DNA of 36,468 nt from an uncultured Clostridia bacterium (GCA_947166945.1 CAMVGH010000016.1:1-36468); one strand, 5' to 3'; shown: positions 7,593-15,407, numbered from the stretch's first letter. The notes: a model not told the origin generated them from the letters alone. Numbers and translations are program-made.

Positions 7593-7846
7593 GACGAATT
7601 TGACAGATACAGAGTGTGAAAATATGATGAATTATTTTTCTCTCAAATGGGTTTTTAGAGGTTACTCTTATATTTATCTGCTAAAAATGGAATCATTTTT
7701 CTTTGTTTTCGGTACATCCTTCATCATCTTGTCTGAACTGTCCTCGTCAAGCTTCCATAAGCTGTTGGAACTCTGACACCGATCCATGTTTCTGAAGTTG
7801 GAGAAGAGATCTATAAGATTCTTGCTGATAGTTCATTGCAAAAAAA
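7593..7846. other. Intergenic stretch with no recognisable gene
   Basis: Short frames exist on both strands, such as a 37-codon minus-strand frame near 7675-7790, but none has a ribosome site or a recognisable family. It separates the two peroxidase units. Confidence 0.4.
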
Positions 7847-7872
7847 TGAGAGAATTTCCTGAAAATGTCTCA
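7847..7872 (+). promoter_or_regulatory. Operator-like inverted repeat upstream of peroxidase 2
   Basis: TGAGAGA (7847-7853) and TGTCTCA (7866-7872) form an inverted repeat with one mismatch and a 12-nt spacer, ending 28 nt before the -35 box. The same element at the same distance precedes the TetR gene at 9952, so a common regulator is likely. Confidence 0.65.
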
Positions 7873-7900
7873 CAGGTAGTCGAAACTGATATATTGTAAA

Positions 7901-7929
7901 TTGCAAAATCGAAGTGTCGGTGCTATAAT
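7901..7929 (+). promoter_or_regulatory. Promoter of the second peroxidase gene
   Basis: TTGCAA (7901-7906) and TATAAT (7924-7929), spacing 17; the ribosome site AAGGAGG lies at 7941-7947. Confidence 0.8.
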
Positions 7930-7956
7930 AAAAGCAAGAAAAGGAGGTCTTGTACC

Positions 7957-8496
7957 ATGATCTATGATTACACTGTAAAAACAAGAACCGGCGAGGATCT
8001 TAAGCTTTCCGATATGAAAGGAAAAGTGATAATGATCGTGAATACCGCCACCGGATGCGGCTTTACTCCGCAATATGCGCCTATTGAGCAGCTTTACAGG
8101 GATTACCATGACAAGGGCTTGGAGATCATTGATATTCCCTGCAATCAGTTCGGTACGCAGGCGCCCGGAAGCGATGATGAAATCCACGAGTTCTGCGTCA
8201 CCAAGTATAATACCACATTCCCGCAGATGAAAAAGTCAGATGTGAACGGTGAAAATGAGCTGCCATTATACACCTATCTTAAATCACAAAAGGGTTTTGA
8301 AGGGTTTGAAGAACATCAGTACAAAGAGCTGCTTGAGAAAAAGTTTTCTGAGACAGATCCCAAGTGGAATAAGAAACCCGACATCAAGTGGAATTTCACA
8401 AAGTTTATAGTTGACAGGGAAGGTAATGTTGTTGCCCGTTTTGAGCCGACAGCGGATATGTCAAAGGTAGAAAGCTGCATAAAGTCACTGCTTTGA
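7957..8496 (+). CDS. Glutathione peroxidase-family thiol peroxidase (copy 2)
   Basis: A 179-aa peroxidase with peroxidatic Cys34 (NTATGCG), Gln in IPCNQF, a likely resolving Cys80 (EFCVTKYNTTFP) and WNFTKF near the end. It is longer than copy 1 because of an insertion before WNF (around residues 110-145), a feature of the commoner bacterial form. It has its own consensus promoter and a strong AAGGAGG ribosome site, and is followed 24 nt later by an MmcQ/YjbR gene. The upstream inverted repeat is shared with a TetR promoter, so expression is probably controlled separately from copy 1. Confidence 0.93.
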   Translation: MIYDYTVKTRTGEDLKLSDMKGKVIMIVNTATGCGFTPQYAPIEQLYRDYHDKGLEIIDIPCNQFGTQAPGSDDEIHEFCVTKYNTTFPQMKKSDVNGENELPLYTYLKSQKGFEGFEEHQYKELLEKKFSETDPKWNKKPDIKWNFTKFIVDREGNVVARFEPTADMSKVESCIKSLL

Positions 8497-8520
8497 TCGT
8501 CTCAGAAAGGAAATACAGAT

Positions 8521-8955
8521 TTGAAGTACGATAATATATCTTTCCGTTCCAGGGTCGAGAAATATGCCGAAGAGAAGTATAACGAAGAGCCGGAACAGCT
8601 CCCGTTCAATCATGAGGACTATGCTGTGCTGCGTCACGCGGATACCGGCAAATGGTATGCGGTATTTATCGTAAAATCACGCTGCGAGCTGGGACTTGAC
8701 GGCAAAGGTGAAGCAGAGATAATGAGCGTAAAGATACCCGATCGTATGTGTGCGGATTTTCTTATGCAGCAGTCCGGTTATCTTCGGGGCTTTCCGAGCA
8801 GTAAATGGAACTGGACTTCCGTAGTTCTGGACGGTACCGTACCGTTTGAGGAGGTCTGCCGATGCCTTGACGAAAGCTACAGGGCTACCATAAGCAAAAC
8901 CGCGAACAAGAAAACGCCGCTGGTGAAGCGCAGAAATGATAACGACCATGAATAG
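8521..8955 (+). CDS. MmcQ/YjbR family DNA-binding-like protein
   Basis: A 144-aa protein of the MmcQ/YjbR superfamily (CyaY-like fold), seen in YGxxPExPFxxxxDYAVLRH-type spacing: EEPEQLPFNHEDYAVLRH at ~21-39, KWYAVF, and the C-terminal SKWNWTSVVLDGTVPFEEV followed by LDESY. The molecular function of the family is unproven; its name reflects proposed DNA binding. It starts at TTG, with AGAAAGGAAA about 10 nt upstream, 24 nt after the peroxidase stop, so the two are probably co-transcribed. The last ~20 residues are basic and low in complexity. Confidence 0.82.
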   Translation: MKYDNISFRSRVEKYAEEKYNEEPEQLPFNHEDYAVLRHADTGKWYAVFIVKSRCELGLDGKGEAEIMSVKIPDRMCADFLMQQSGYLRGFPSSKWNWTSVVLDGTVPFEEVCRCLDESYRATISKTANKKTPLVKRRNDNDHE

Positions 8956-9155
8956 CGTTTATCGAAGTGCCGGTACCGGACAGTTTCGGAACAGTCTTGC
9001 TGATCATGAACACGAGTAACTGATTCTGAAAAAGGCAACGCATTAAAAGAAACAATTATAAATCAAAAAAGTTAAATTACAGGAGGAATAACCATGAGGT
9101 AATGTTCGGACTGCATTGACGATCACGTGCAAATGATAAGGAGCAAACAAAACCA

Positions 9156-9278
9156 ATGGACACAGGAATCAAAAACCGAGAGGTTGACAAGAAAAAGACA
9201 AAGGCTGCCGTCCATGTTTCTCATGCAGCGCAAGGAGCGAGTGCAACCGGAGCGATGAGCGGAAAAATAAAACATTGA
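9156..9278 (+). CDS. Possible 40-codon small protein
   Basis: An ATG frame encodes a Lys- and Ala-rich 40-residue peptide (MDTGIKNREVDKKKTKAA...). AAGGAG lies 12 nt upstream, longer than ideal. It sits in a gap of decayed sequence between the MmcQ gene and the ATP-grasp fragment, so it may be a remnant. No family recognised. Confidence 0.25.
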   Translation: MDTGIKNREVDKKKTKAAVHVSHAAQGASATGAMSGKIKH

Positions 9279-9312
9279 ATTACTGAAATGTATTAACAGT
9301 TGAATTATCGGA

Positions 9313-9822
9313 AACCAATTATCTATATGGCTGTTTCACATACTGCATCTTGAACGGACAAAGCGATTTCTCACCGCTGACGAGTGTGCGTTTGTCGAAG
9401 ATCATATCCCGAAGACAATACCATTTGAACCGGAATTTATCGATATAGAAGAGGTAATTTCTCACAAAGACAAGTACATTCTGAAGCCGCAGGACTCCTA
9501 TGCTTCTAAGGGAGTTTATGCGGGCGTGGAGTTTCCCGAAATGGAATGGGAAAAGCTCGCCCGTGAAGCGTACAAAACAGGATATATCTGTCAGGATTAC
9601 TGCCCGCAATATTCCGAGCCTAACATAGATTTTGCGTGGGGAGACGGCGAATGGCACAGATACATCAGTATGGCGGGGCTGTATGTCTATAACAGAAAGT
9701 TTGCGGGAGTATTCTCCCGTGCAGCCGAGGGCAGCGGCATTATCGCTTCCCACAGAAACGAGCGTACACAACCGACTTATCTTGTTTCGGAGAAGAACTT
9801 ATCACGGAATGATCTGCTATAA
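9313..9822 (+). pseudogene. C-terminal fragment of an ATP-grasp (glutathionylspermidine synthase-like) protein
   Basis: The frame is open from about 9313 but has no start codon with a ribosome site. It reads TADECAFVEDHIPKTIPFEP, then HKDKYILKPQDSYASKGVYAG, then GYICQDYCPQY, DFAWGDGEWHRY and AGVFSRAAEGSGIIAS. The KP-x-D-xYxSKGV element and the late Asn/Arg-containing strands resemble the ATP-binding half of glutathionylspermidine-synthase-like ATP-grasp ligases. Only about 165 residues remain, so the N-terminal half of the ATP-grasp region is missing. It is probably non-functional. The location beside two glutathione peroxidase-family genes is suggestive of a former thiol-conjugation function, but that is inference. 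Confidence 0.55.
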
Positions 9823-9823
9823 A

Positions 9824-9849
9824 TGAGAGAATTCCGCAAAAATGTCTCA
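9824..9849 (+). promoter_or_regulatory. Operator-like inverted repeat upstream of the TetR gene
   Basis: TGAGAGA (9824-9830) and TGTCTCA (9843-9849) with a 12-nt spacer, the same halves and spacing as at 7847-7872. It also ends exactly 28 nt before the -35 box. TetR proteins usually autoregulate, so the 9952 product is the simplest candidate ligand. Confidence 0.65.
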
Positions 9850-9877
9850 TTAATAGATGAATTGTACATATTATAGA

Positions 9878-9906
9878 TTGAAAAATCCGGCAGCTTGTAT
9901 TATAAT
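9878..9906 (+). promoter_or_regulatory. Promoter of the TetR/small protein/dinB unit
   Basis: TTGAAA (9878-9883) and TATAAT (9901-9906), spacing 17. Confidence 0.75.
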
Positions 9907-9951
9907 AGATATCAAGGATCCGTTATGCCGTAAGAAAGCAAGGTGATACCA

Positions 9952-10500
9952 TTGATACGCAGAAAGACCACAAAGGAGCTGTTGGGTGAATCTATCCATG
10001 AGCTTGCTCAGAAAAAGCCTGTTGATAAGATAACCGTTAGGGAGATAACCGACAACTGCGGAATGGCTCCCGCGACCTTCTACCGCCACTTTCACGACAA
10101 ATATGAGCTTATCGCGTGGATATACAACTACCAGATGGAGGATATTTATCTGGACTTTTGCAGCGGCGCGGAGAACTGGCGTGATACTGTGCTGGATATG
10201 GTGATGATACTTGAAAATGACCGCGGCTTTTACAGCAATGCACTGACAAACACTACGGGTCCGAACGCTTTTTTCTACGCAACAAGACAGCGCAGCGTTG
10301 AGCTGCTGACGGATTATGTTAAGATCAGCAATAACGGAATAATATCCGAAGAACAGTTATTTGATATAAAATTCTACTTATGGGGAATGTCCTGCTCGAT
10401 AACCGACTGGTTTCTGAACAAGCACCCATATACGGTCGAACAGATAACAGATTACTTACACAACGCAATGCCGACATCGCTGAAAGCATTCCTGAAATGA
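9952..10500 (+). CDS. TetR/AcrR family transcriptional regulator
   Basis: A 182-aa regulator. The N-terminal helix-turn-helix is clear: TKELLGESIHELAQ, then VDKITVREITDNCGMAPATFYRHFHDKYELIAWIY (residues ~8-55). The ~130-residue ligand/dimer domain is unspecific. I chose the TTG at 9952 because AAGGTGA lies 5 nt upstream; the in-frame GTG at 9943 overlaps that ribosome site. The sequence type is close to the DhaS-like TetR group common in Clostridia. It is followed by a ribosome site for an 82-aa protein and then dinB. The inverted repeat shared with peroxidase 2 suggests that it controls both itself and that gene. Confidence 0.88.
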   Translation: MIRRKTTKELLGESIHELAQKKPVDKITVREITDNCGMAPATFYRHFHDKYELIAWIYNYQMEDIYLDFCSGAENWRDTVLDMVMILENDRGFYSNALTNTTGPNAFFYATRQRSVELLTDYVKISNNGIISEEQLFDIKFYLWGMSCSITDWFLNKHPYTVEQITDYLHNAMPTSLKAFLK

Positions 10501-10513
10501 GGAGGTGAACGGA

Positions 10514-10762
10514 ATGACTGCCGATGAAAGGATAACAGCGCTTGCCGACCCGGACAGTATCGCTCAGATACCGTCGTTTCTGCGAAAGCACGCTATTGAG
10601 TGTTCGTGCAGGCTTATATCGCGCAATTATCCTGATATCTACAAAGTTTTTTCCGGCGATGATGAACCGGACGATGAATCAAAACAGCAAATGAAAGAAA
10701 TAATCAATGAGATGATCGCAAAACGTATAGAGAAGTATGCCGACAAAGGTGGAGTTTCGTGA
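10514..10762 (+). CDS. Small acidic protein of unknown function
   Basis: An 82-aa protein starting at ATG 10514 with GGAGG 8 nt upstream. It begins MTADERITALADPDSIAQIP, has two Cys in AIECSCRLISRNYPDIYKVF, a stretch of acidic residues (SGDDEPDDESKQQ), and ends in an amphipathic helix. I do not recognise the family. It lies 13 nt after TetR and 42 nt before dinB in one transcription unit, so it may be linked to the TetR response. Confidence 0.7.
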   Translation: MTADERITALADPDSIAQIPSFLRKHAIECSCRLISRNYPDIYKVFSGDDEPDDESKQQMKEIINEMIAKRIEKYADKGGVS

Positions 10763-10804
10763 AAACAGATTTTGCGCAAGGTAATGGGCAGGGTATGAAA
10801 AAAT

Positions 10805-12022
10805 ATGGAACAAATCATTATCCATGTTGACATGGACGCGTTTTACGCTTCTGTGGAGATGCGTGATGACCCGTCCCTGCGCGGAAAGCCGCTTATAATC
10901 GGGGCTATGCCGAACGAGAGGGGGGTTGTGGCTACTTGCAGCTACGAAGCAAGAAAGTACGGTGTCCATTCCGCAATGAACATCAAGGAAGCCTACCGCC
11001 TATGCCCAAACGGGATATATATGCGCCCGAATTTCGAGAAGTACAAGGCTGTATCCGCACAGCTCCACGAAATATGGGGAGAGTACGCCGCCGAACTGGA
11101 AAGCGTGGCGCTTGACGAAGCGTATCTTGATGTTACGGAAACGGCGGGCAGCTTTGAAAAAGCACGGGAGTTTGCCTATGCGATAAAGCGAAGAACACAG
11201 TCCGAGCTTGGGCTCAGCTGTTCGGTGGGACTTGCGTACTCAAAGACTGCCGCGAAAACGGCAAGCGAGGAAAAGAAGCCTGACGGATATTTCGAGATAC
11301 TAACGGCGCAGAGCTTTGTGGAGCTGATGACAGACCGCGATGTAAGAGCGCTTTATACGGTCGGAGCAAGGACTGCCGAAAAGCTCGGAAATATAGGTAT
11401 CCACACTGTCAGAAATCTTCGGGACAGACAGAAAGATGTCATAAAGCTGCTCGGCAAGCACGGGGAAATGCTGGTGCAAATGGCTTACGGAGCGGATAAC
11501 AGAAAGGTCACTCCCCGCCGTCCCGAGGACGCAAGATCCATAAGCCGCGAGATAACCTTTCAGGAAGATGTATCTGACTACGGGCTGCTGAACGATGTAC
11601 TGCTCCTGCTGGCAATATGCGTTATGGAAAGAGCCGGGCGCTATGGGCTGCACGGAAACGGTGTCGTGCTGAAGCTCACCTACTCGGATATGAAAAGCAT
11701 AACAAGGTCAAACGGCAGTGTAAGCTGCGATTCCGCATATACACTTTACCATGAAGCAGTGCGGCTGCTGTCCGCTCTGCCAAAAAAGTCTGTCCGTCTT
11801 ATCGGGGCAGGTATATATGACCTTTCCGGCAATGAAAACAGACAGCTCTCATTCGATGATATCACCGAAGCCGGAAACGCTGTGTGCGAGCAGTCTCTGG
11901 CGAAAGCTCTCGGTGAGATAGGCGTTCGGTATAATCTCGACTTTGCGGGAAATCTTGAAAAGATATACCGTTCGGATATACTGCACAAAACCGTTGAATA
12001 TATGCGAAAGCACAGAAAATGA
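10805..12022 (+). CDS. dinB: DNA polymerase IV (Y-family translesion polymerase)
   Basis: A 405-aa Y-family polymerase that copies past DNA lesions. Catalytic acids are Asp9 (HVDMDAFYASVE) and Asp104/Glu105 (VALDEAYLD). The steric-gate/finger region follows (VVATCSYEARKYGVHSAMN), the helix-hairpin-helix thumb region is around residues 185-225 (TVGARTAEKLGNIGIHTV), and the little-finger domain fills the C-terminus. No clear beta-clamp motif was identified by eye; the end (LEKIYRSDILHKTVEY) is ordinary. The ribosome site before 10805 is weak, so translation may depend on coupling to the upstream genes. Co-transcription with TetR suggests stress induction without visible LexA box. Confidence 0.93.
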   Translation: MEQIIIHVDMDAFYASVEMRDDPSLRGKPLIIGAMPNERGVVATCSYEARKYGVHSAMNIKEAYRLCPNGIYMRPNFEKYKAVSAQLHEIWGEYAAELESVALDEAYLDVTETAGSFEKAREFAYAIKRRTQSELGLSCSVGLAYSKTAAKTASEEKKPDGYFEILTAQSFVELMTDRDVRALYTVGARTAEKLGNIGIHTVRNLRDRQKDVIKLLGKHGEMLVQMAYGADNRKVTPRRPEDARSISREITFQEDVSDYGLLNDVLLLLAICVMERAGRYGLHGNGVVLKLTYSDMKSITRSNGSVSCDSAYTLYHEAVRLLSALPKKSVRLIGAGIYDLSGNENRQLSFDDITEAGNAVCEQSLAKALGEIGVRYNLDFAGNLEKIYRSDILHKTVEYMRKHRK

Positions 12023-12068
12023 TGCGCGGAATAATACAAAACAGTTTATAAACAGGCGAAATACCGCA

Positions 12069-12096
12069 TTGACATTTCACCTGATTATGATATAAT
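12069..12096 (+). promoter_or_regulatory. Promoter of the ferritin-like/flavodoxin genes
   Basis: TTGACA (12069-12074) and TATAAT (12091-12096), spacing 16, followed by CGGAGG at 12105-12110. Confidence 0.8.
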
Positions 12097-12118
12097 CAAA
12101 ACAACGGAGGTATTTACA

Positions 12119-12577
12119 ATGGCAGACAGCAAGAAAATAATCGAGGGATTACAGGTCATCGTAACCGACCTTGCGCAGCAGGCGGACGGACACGCTATCC
12201 AGTCAAGGATATTCGCGGCGCAGGGCTTCAGCAAGCTCGGTGAGAAGTACGCCGAGCACGCAACAGAAGAACGCGGATATGTTGACAAGTGCATAGATCG
12301 CATACTCGATCTCGGCGGAGAAGTGAAGAACGAGGCAAAGAAAGAAGCTCCCGTCTGCACCGATGTCATAGACTGGATAAAATATGATCTTCAGGTATCG
12401 AAGGACGGTCTTGCGTGGCTTAAGGAGCTTACCGAAGCGGCAAAGGACGACTACACCACATACGATATCCTGAAAGAATACTATCAGGACGAGGAAGACG
12501 ATATGTACTGGGCGGAGCAGCAGCTTGAGCTTATCGAGAAAATAGGCTTGCAGAACTGGCTCAATCATCAGCTTTAA
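12119..12577 (+). CDS. Ferritin-like domain protein (bacterioferritin-related)
   Basis: A 152-aa, almost wholly helical protein with the four-helix ferritin pattern: helix A includes DLAQQADGHAIQSRIFAAQG, helix B includes EKYAEHATEERGYVDKCIDRILDLGG, helix C includes YDLQVSKDGLAWLKEL and helix D includes YYQDEEDDMYWAEQQLEL. Glu and His residues in helices B and D are spaced as carboxylate-bridged di-metal ligands, but the canonical E-x-x-H pairs are not all obvious. It may store iron or act as a peroxide-detoxifying di-iron protein. A flavodoxin gene follows 23 nt later, a possible electron partner. Confidence 0.75.
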   Translation: MADSKKIIEGLQVIVTDLAQQADGHAIQSRIFAAQGFSKLGEKYAEHATEERGYVDKCIDRILDLGGEVKNEAKKEAPVCTDVIDWIKYDLQVSKDGLAWLKELTEAAKDDYTTYDILKEYYQDEEDDMYWAEQQLELIEKIGLQNWLNHQL

Positions 12578-12600
12578 TTGACAAACGGAGGTATATTATT

Positions 12601-13083
12601 ATGAGCAAAGTATTAGTCGCGTATTTTTCCACAAAAGGCGCTACCGCGAAGGTAGCGGAGGAGCTTTGTAAAGCAGAGAACGGTGAGCTTTTTGAGATAA
12701 AGCCCGAAAAGCCCTACACAGACGCTGACCTTGACTATCAGGTAAAGGACAGCCGCAGCAATCTTGAAATGGCGGACGAATCGTGCAGACCCGGCATTAA
12801 CGGTAAGGTTGCCGATATGAACAAGTATGACGCTGTATTTGTCGGTTTCCCGATATGGTGGGGACGTGAACCGAGCATTATCGACACGTTCCTTGACAGC
12901 TACGATTTCACGGGCAAGAAGATCATTCCTTTCTGCACCTCCGGTATGAGCGACTGCAAGAAGGCTACCGAGCATATCAGGGGCATTGTCGGCGGCAAAG
13001 CCGCAGTCGAGGAAGGAAAGCGCCTCGGAGCTGAGGGCTCTGCCGAAGAGGTGAAGCTCTGGACTGAACTGCTGGCTCTGTGA
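12601..13083 (+). CDS. Flavodoxin
   Basis: A 160-aa flavodoxin-like FMN protein. VAYFSTKGATAKVAEEL (residues ~4-20) is the phosphate-binding loop, GFPIWWGREPSIIDTFLD holds the Trp-rich loop that stacks on the isoalloxazine ring, and PFCTSGMSDCKKATEHI is the second flavin loop. The long DADLDYQVKDSRSN insert is typical of Flavodoxin_4-type members associated with oxidative stress in anaerobes. ACGGAGG lies 10 nt before the ATG. It is in one unit with the ferritin-like gene and is followed 39 nt later by a disulfide reductase. Confidence 0.88.
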   Translation: MSKVLVAYFSTKGATAKVAEELCKAENGELFEIKPEKPYTDADLDYQVKDSRSNLEMADESCRPGINGKVADMNKYDAVFVGFPIWWGREPSIIDTFLDSYDFTGKKIIPFCTSGMSDCKKATEHIRGIVGGKAAVEEGKRLGAEGSAEEVKLWTELLAL

Positions 13084-13122
13084 TCAAAAACATCGGCTCT
13101 GTAATAAGGTAAGGTGAAATGT

Positions 13123-14472
13123 ATGTATGATTTTGATGCGATATTTATAGGAAGCGGACATGCAAGCTGGCACGGCGCGGTCGCACTTGCGGCAGCAGGC
13201 AAAAAAGTTGCTGTGCTTGATAACGACCTGCCGGGCGGGACCTGCACAAATTACGGCTGTGACGCAAAGATACTTCTTGACGGTCCCTTTGAGTTTATGG
13301 AAGGTCTGGAGCGATATAAGGATATTTGTGTTGAAAATATCGGCACTATTGACTGGAAGAAGCTCATGGCGTATAAGAAGCAGCATCTTCATCCTTTCGC
13401 ACATTTTATACCGGGTGTTCTCGGACAGGCAGGAGCGGTTTTTATTCCCGAAAAAGGCAAACTCGTCGATGCTCATACCGTACAGGCAGGAGACAGGAAG
13501 CTGACGGCGGAGAACATCGTTCTTTGCGTCGGTCAGAGAAACGCAAGACTTGATATCCAGGGCAAGGAATATCTCCACGGCAGCCGTGAGTTTCTCGATA
13601 TAGAGGAAATGCCGGAGCATCTGATCTGCATAGGCGCGGGCGTTATATCAATGGAATTTGCCTCAATGGCTCTTACTCTCGGAAAAAAGGTGACATTTAT
13701 CGAATTTGCGCCGAGAGCCTTGGCGGCATATCCTGCAAAATACGTGGACGCTCTCGTAGAAAAAATGAAAGCGCAGGGCGCGGAGTTTCATTTCGGCGAG
13801 GCTGTTTGTCAGGCGGAAAAGACCGAGAACGGATATAAAGTCATCACAAAGTCGGGACTTTGCGTTGAGGGCAGCTACATTCTTGATGCTACCGGCAGAG
13901 TTGCAAATATCGAGGATATCGGGCTTGAAGCTCTTGGCATTGAGGCAAGCCGCAGAGGCATAAAGGTTGACGACCATCTGCGTACAAGCGTCCCGAATAT
14001 CTATGTAAGCGGTGACGCTATCGACAAGACCATTCCGAAACTTACCCCCACAGCCGAGTTTGAATCAAACTATATTGCAGGACAGATACTCGGAAACACC
14101 GAACCGATATGCTATCCGGCAGTTCCTAACCTCGTGTTTACTCTGCCGCGTATCGCACAGGTAGGAGTGACCGTTGATGAGGCGGAAGCAGCCCCCGACA
14201 AGTACAAGGTCGTTTCTGTTCCATACGGAAAGCAGAACGAATGGGTAGATAACCGTGAGCTTGATATTGATCTGACATATATCGTTGACAGCGACGGATA
14301 TCTCGTCGGTGCGGCTGTCTACGGAAGCGAAGCGGGAACCTGGATAGACTTCCTTACGCTCGTCATCAATAAGAAGATCACTGCCGCTGACTTGCGGACA
14401 ATGATATTCGCGTTCCCGACACAGACCTATATGCTTGTGAACACATTGATACCGCTGCTCAGACAAAGTTAA
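13123..14472 (+). CDS. FAD-dependent pyridine nucleotide-disulfide oxidoreductase (dihydrolipoamide dehydrogenase-like)
   Basis: A 449-aa flavoprotein. GSGHASWHGAVALAAAG (10-26) is the FAD loop, C41-x4-C46 (GGTCTNYGCDAK) is the redox disulfide, CIGAGVISMEFASMA is the NAD(P)H site, and YVSGDAID marks the second FAD contact. The C-terminal dimer domain has FAFPTQTY (429-436) where glutathione reductase and lipoamide dehydrogenase have HxHPTxxE, so the catalytic His-Glu pair is missing. The enzyme probably reduces an unknown disulfide or acts on another acceptor. ATG at 13123 follows AAGGTGA; the upstream GTG overlaps that site. It could recycle thiols for the nearby peroxidases, but this is inference. 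Confidence 0.87.
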   Translation: MYDFDAIFIGSGHASWHGAVALAAAGKKVAVLDNDLPGGTCTNYGCDAKILLDGPFEFMEGLERYKDICVENIGTIDWKKLMAYKKQHLHPFAHFIPGVLGQAGAVFIPEKGKLVDAHTVQAGDRKLTAENIVLCVGQRNARLDIQGKEYLHGSREFLDIEEMPEHLICIGAGVISMEFASMALTLGKKVTFIEFAPRALAAYPAKYVDALVEKMKAQGAEFHFGEAVCQAEKTENGYKVITKSGLCVEGSYILDATGRVANIEDIGLEALGIEASRRGIKVDDHLRTSVPNIYVSGDAIDKTIPKLTPTAEFESNYIAGQILGNTEPICYPAVPNLVFTLPRIAQVGVTVDEAEAAPDKYKVVSVPYGKQNEWVDNRELDIDLTYIVDSDGYLVGAAVYGSEAGTWIDFLTLVINKKITAADLRTMIFAFPTQTYMLVNTLIPLLRQS

Positions 14473-14486
14473 GGAGCGGAAAAATC

Positions 14487-14531
14487 AGACCGGCTATACT
14501 TGCAAATAGCTTGTGAGATAGTCGGTCTTTT
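14487..14531 (+). terminator. Rho-independent terminator after the disulfide reductase
   Basis: GACCGGCTAT (14488-14497) pairs with ATAGTCGGTC (14518-14527; one G-T pair), followed by TTTT. Confidence 0.8.
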
Positions 14532-14560
14532 CGTAAAATATTATTAAGGAAGGTACAGAA

Positions 14561-14602
14561 ATGAGAATAATGACAGTACCGTTCCGGCATAAAGGAATGT
14601 AA
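14561..14602 (+). CDS. Possible 13-aa leader peptide of the ZIP transporter
   Basis: ATG AGA ... TAA encodes MRIMTVPFRHKGM and has AAGGAAGG directly upstream (14547-14554). Its stop at 14600 lies 4 nt before the ZIP start and its final codons contain the AAAGGA ribosome site of the ZIP gene, so translation of the leader could open or close that site. The arrangement suggests translational coupling; no family assignment is possible. Confidence 0.45.
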   Translation: MRIMTVPFRHKGM

Positions 14603-14605
14603 CAG

Positions 14606-15385
14606 ATGAATACGGATGTAATTTTGGGAATACTTATCCCGTTTGCGGGGACAAGTCTCGGCGCGGCAATGGTGTTCATACTGAAAAACAGCATTTCTGC
14701 AAATCTGCAAAAGATACTTACGGGGTTTGCGGCGGGAGTAATGGTGGCGGCATCGTTCTGGAGCCTGCTTGAGCCCGCGCTCGAAAGCAGTGAGGATATG
14801 GGCGTGCTGTCGTTCGTTCCCGCGGCGGTAGGATTTCTCGTCGGCACGGGCTTTCTGCTCCTGCTGGATGTGGTGACCCCACACATACATATGAACGATC
14901 AGGAGGAGGGACCGAGAAGCGGTCTCAAACGCACCACAAAGCTCATTCTCGCGGTAACGCTCCACAATATACCGGAGGGCATGGCGGTCGGAGTGGTATA
15001 TGCGGGCTTCCTTTCGGGCAGTTCCGGCATCAGCTCGGCGGGAGCGTTGGCACTCGCTCTCGGTATCGCAATACAGAACTTCCCCGAGGGTGCGATAGTT
15101 TCCATGCCGCTCAGAGCCGAGGGCATGAACAAGGGCAAGACCTTTCTGTTCGGCGTTCTGTCGGGGGTCGTGGAGCCGATAGCCGCCATCATCACGATAC
15201 TCGCGGCGGGAGCGGTGATCCCGGTAATGCCGTATCTGCTGGCATTTGCGGCGGGAGCTATGATGTATGTTGTTGTCGAGGAGCTTATCCCCGAAATGTC
15301 GGAGGGCGAACATTCCAATGCGGGAACGATAGCCTTTTCGCTCGGGTTCGTGCTTATGATGATACTTGATGTTACGCTTGGATAA
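14606..15385 (+). CDS. ZIP family divalent metal transporter
   Basis: A 259-aa polytopic membrane protein of the ZIP family, which moves Zn2+, Fe2+ or Mn2+ into the cytoplasm. Around eight hydrophobic segments are visible. The metal-site helices carry HNIPEG (about residue 129) and QNFPEG (about 163), plus EEL near residue 229 in the usual TM positions. The cytoplasmic loop after TM3 (VVTPHIHMNDQEEG) has the short His stretch typical of ZIPs. The ATG at 14606 follows AAAGGA and a small leader frame. It ends 22 nt before araA; the two may be co-transcribed. Confidence 0.92.
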   Translation: MNTDVILGILIPFAGTSLGAAMVFILKNSISANLQKILTGFAAGVMVAASFWSLLEPALESSEDMGVLSFVPAAVGFLVGTGFLLLLDVVTPHIHMNDQEEGPRSGLKRTTKLILAVTLHNIPEGMAVGVVYAGFLSGSSGISSAGALALALGIAIQNFPEGAIVSMPLRAEGMNKGKTFLFGVLSGVVEPIAAIITILAAGAVIPVMPYLLAFAAGAMMYVVVEELIPEMSEGEHSNAGTIAFSLGFVLMMILDVTLG

Positions 15386-15407
15386 TTTTTTTATGGAGGA
15401 TAAACAA

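Noticed and set aside
7675..7790. A 37-codon minus-strand frame between the peroxidase genes
   Set aside because: No ribosome site, no recognisable family, and codon use unlike the neighbours.
9094..9102. Two-codon minigene after AGGAGG
   Set aside because: The strong ribosome site is real, but with ATG-AGG-TAA followed by decayed sequence it is more likely the wreck of a longer gene than a functional minigene.
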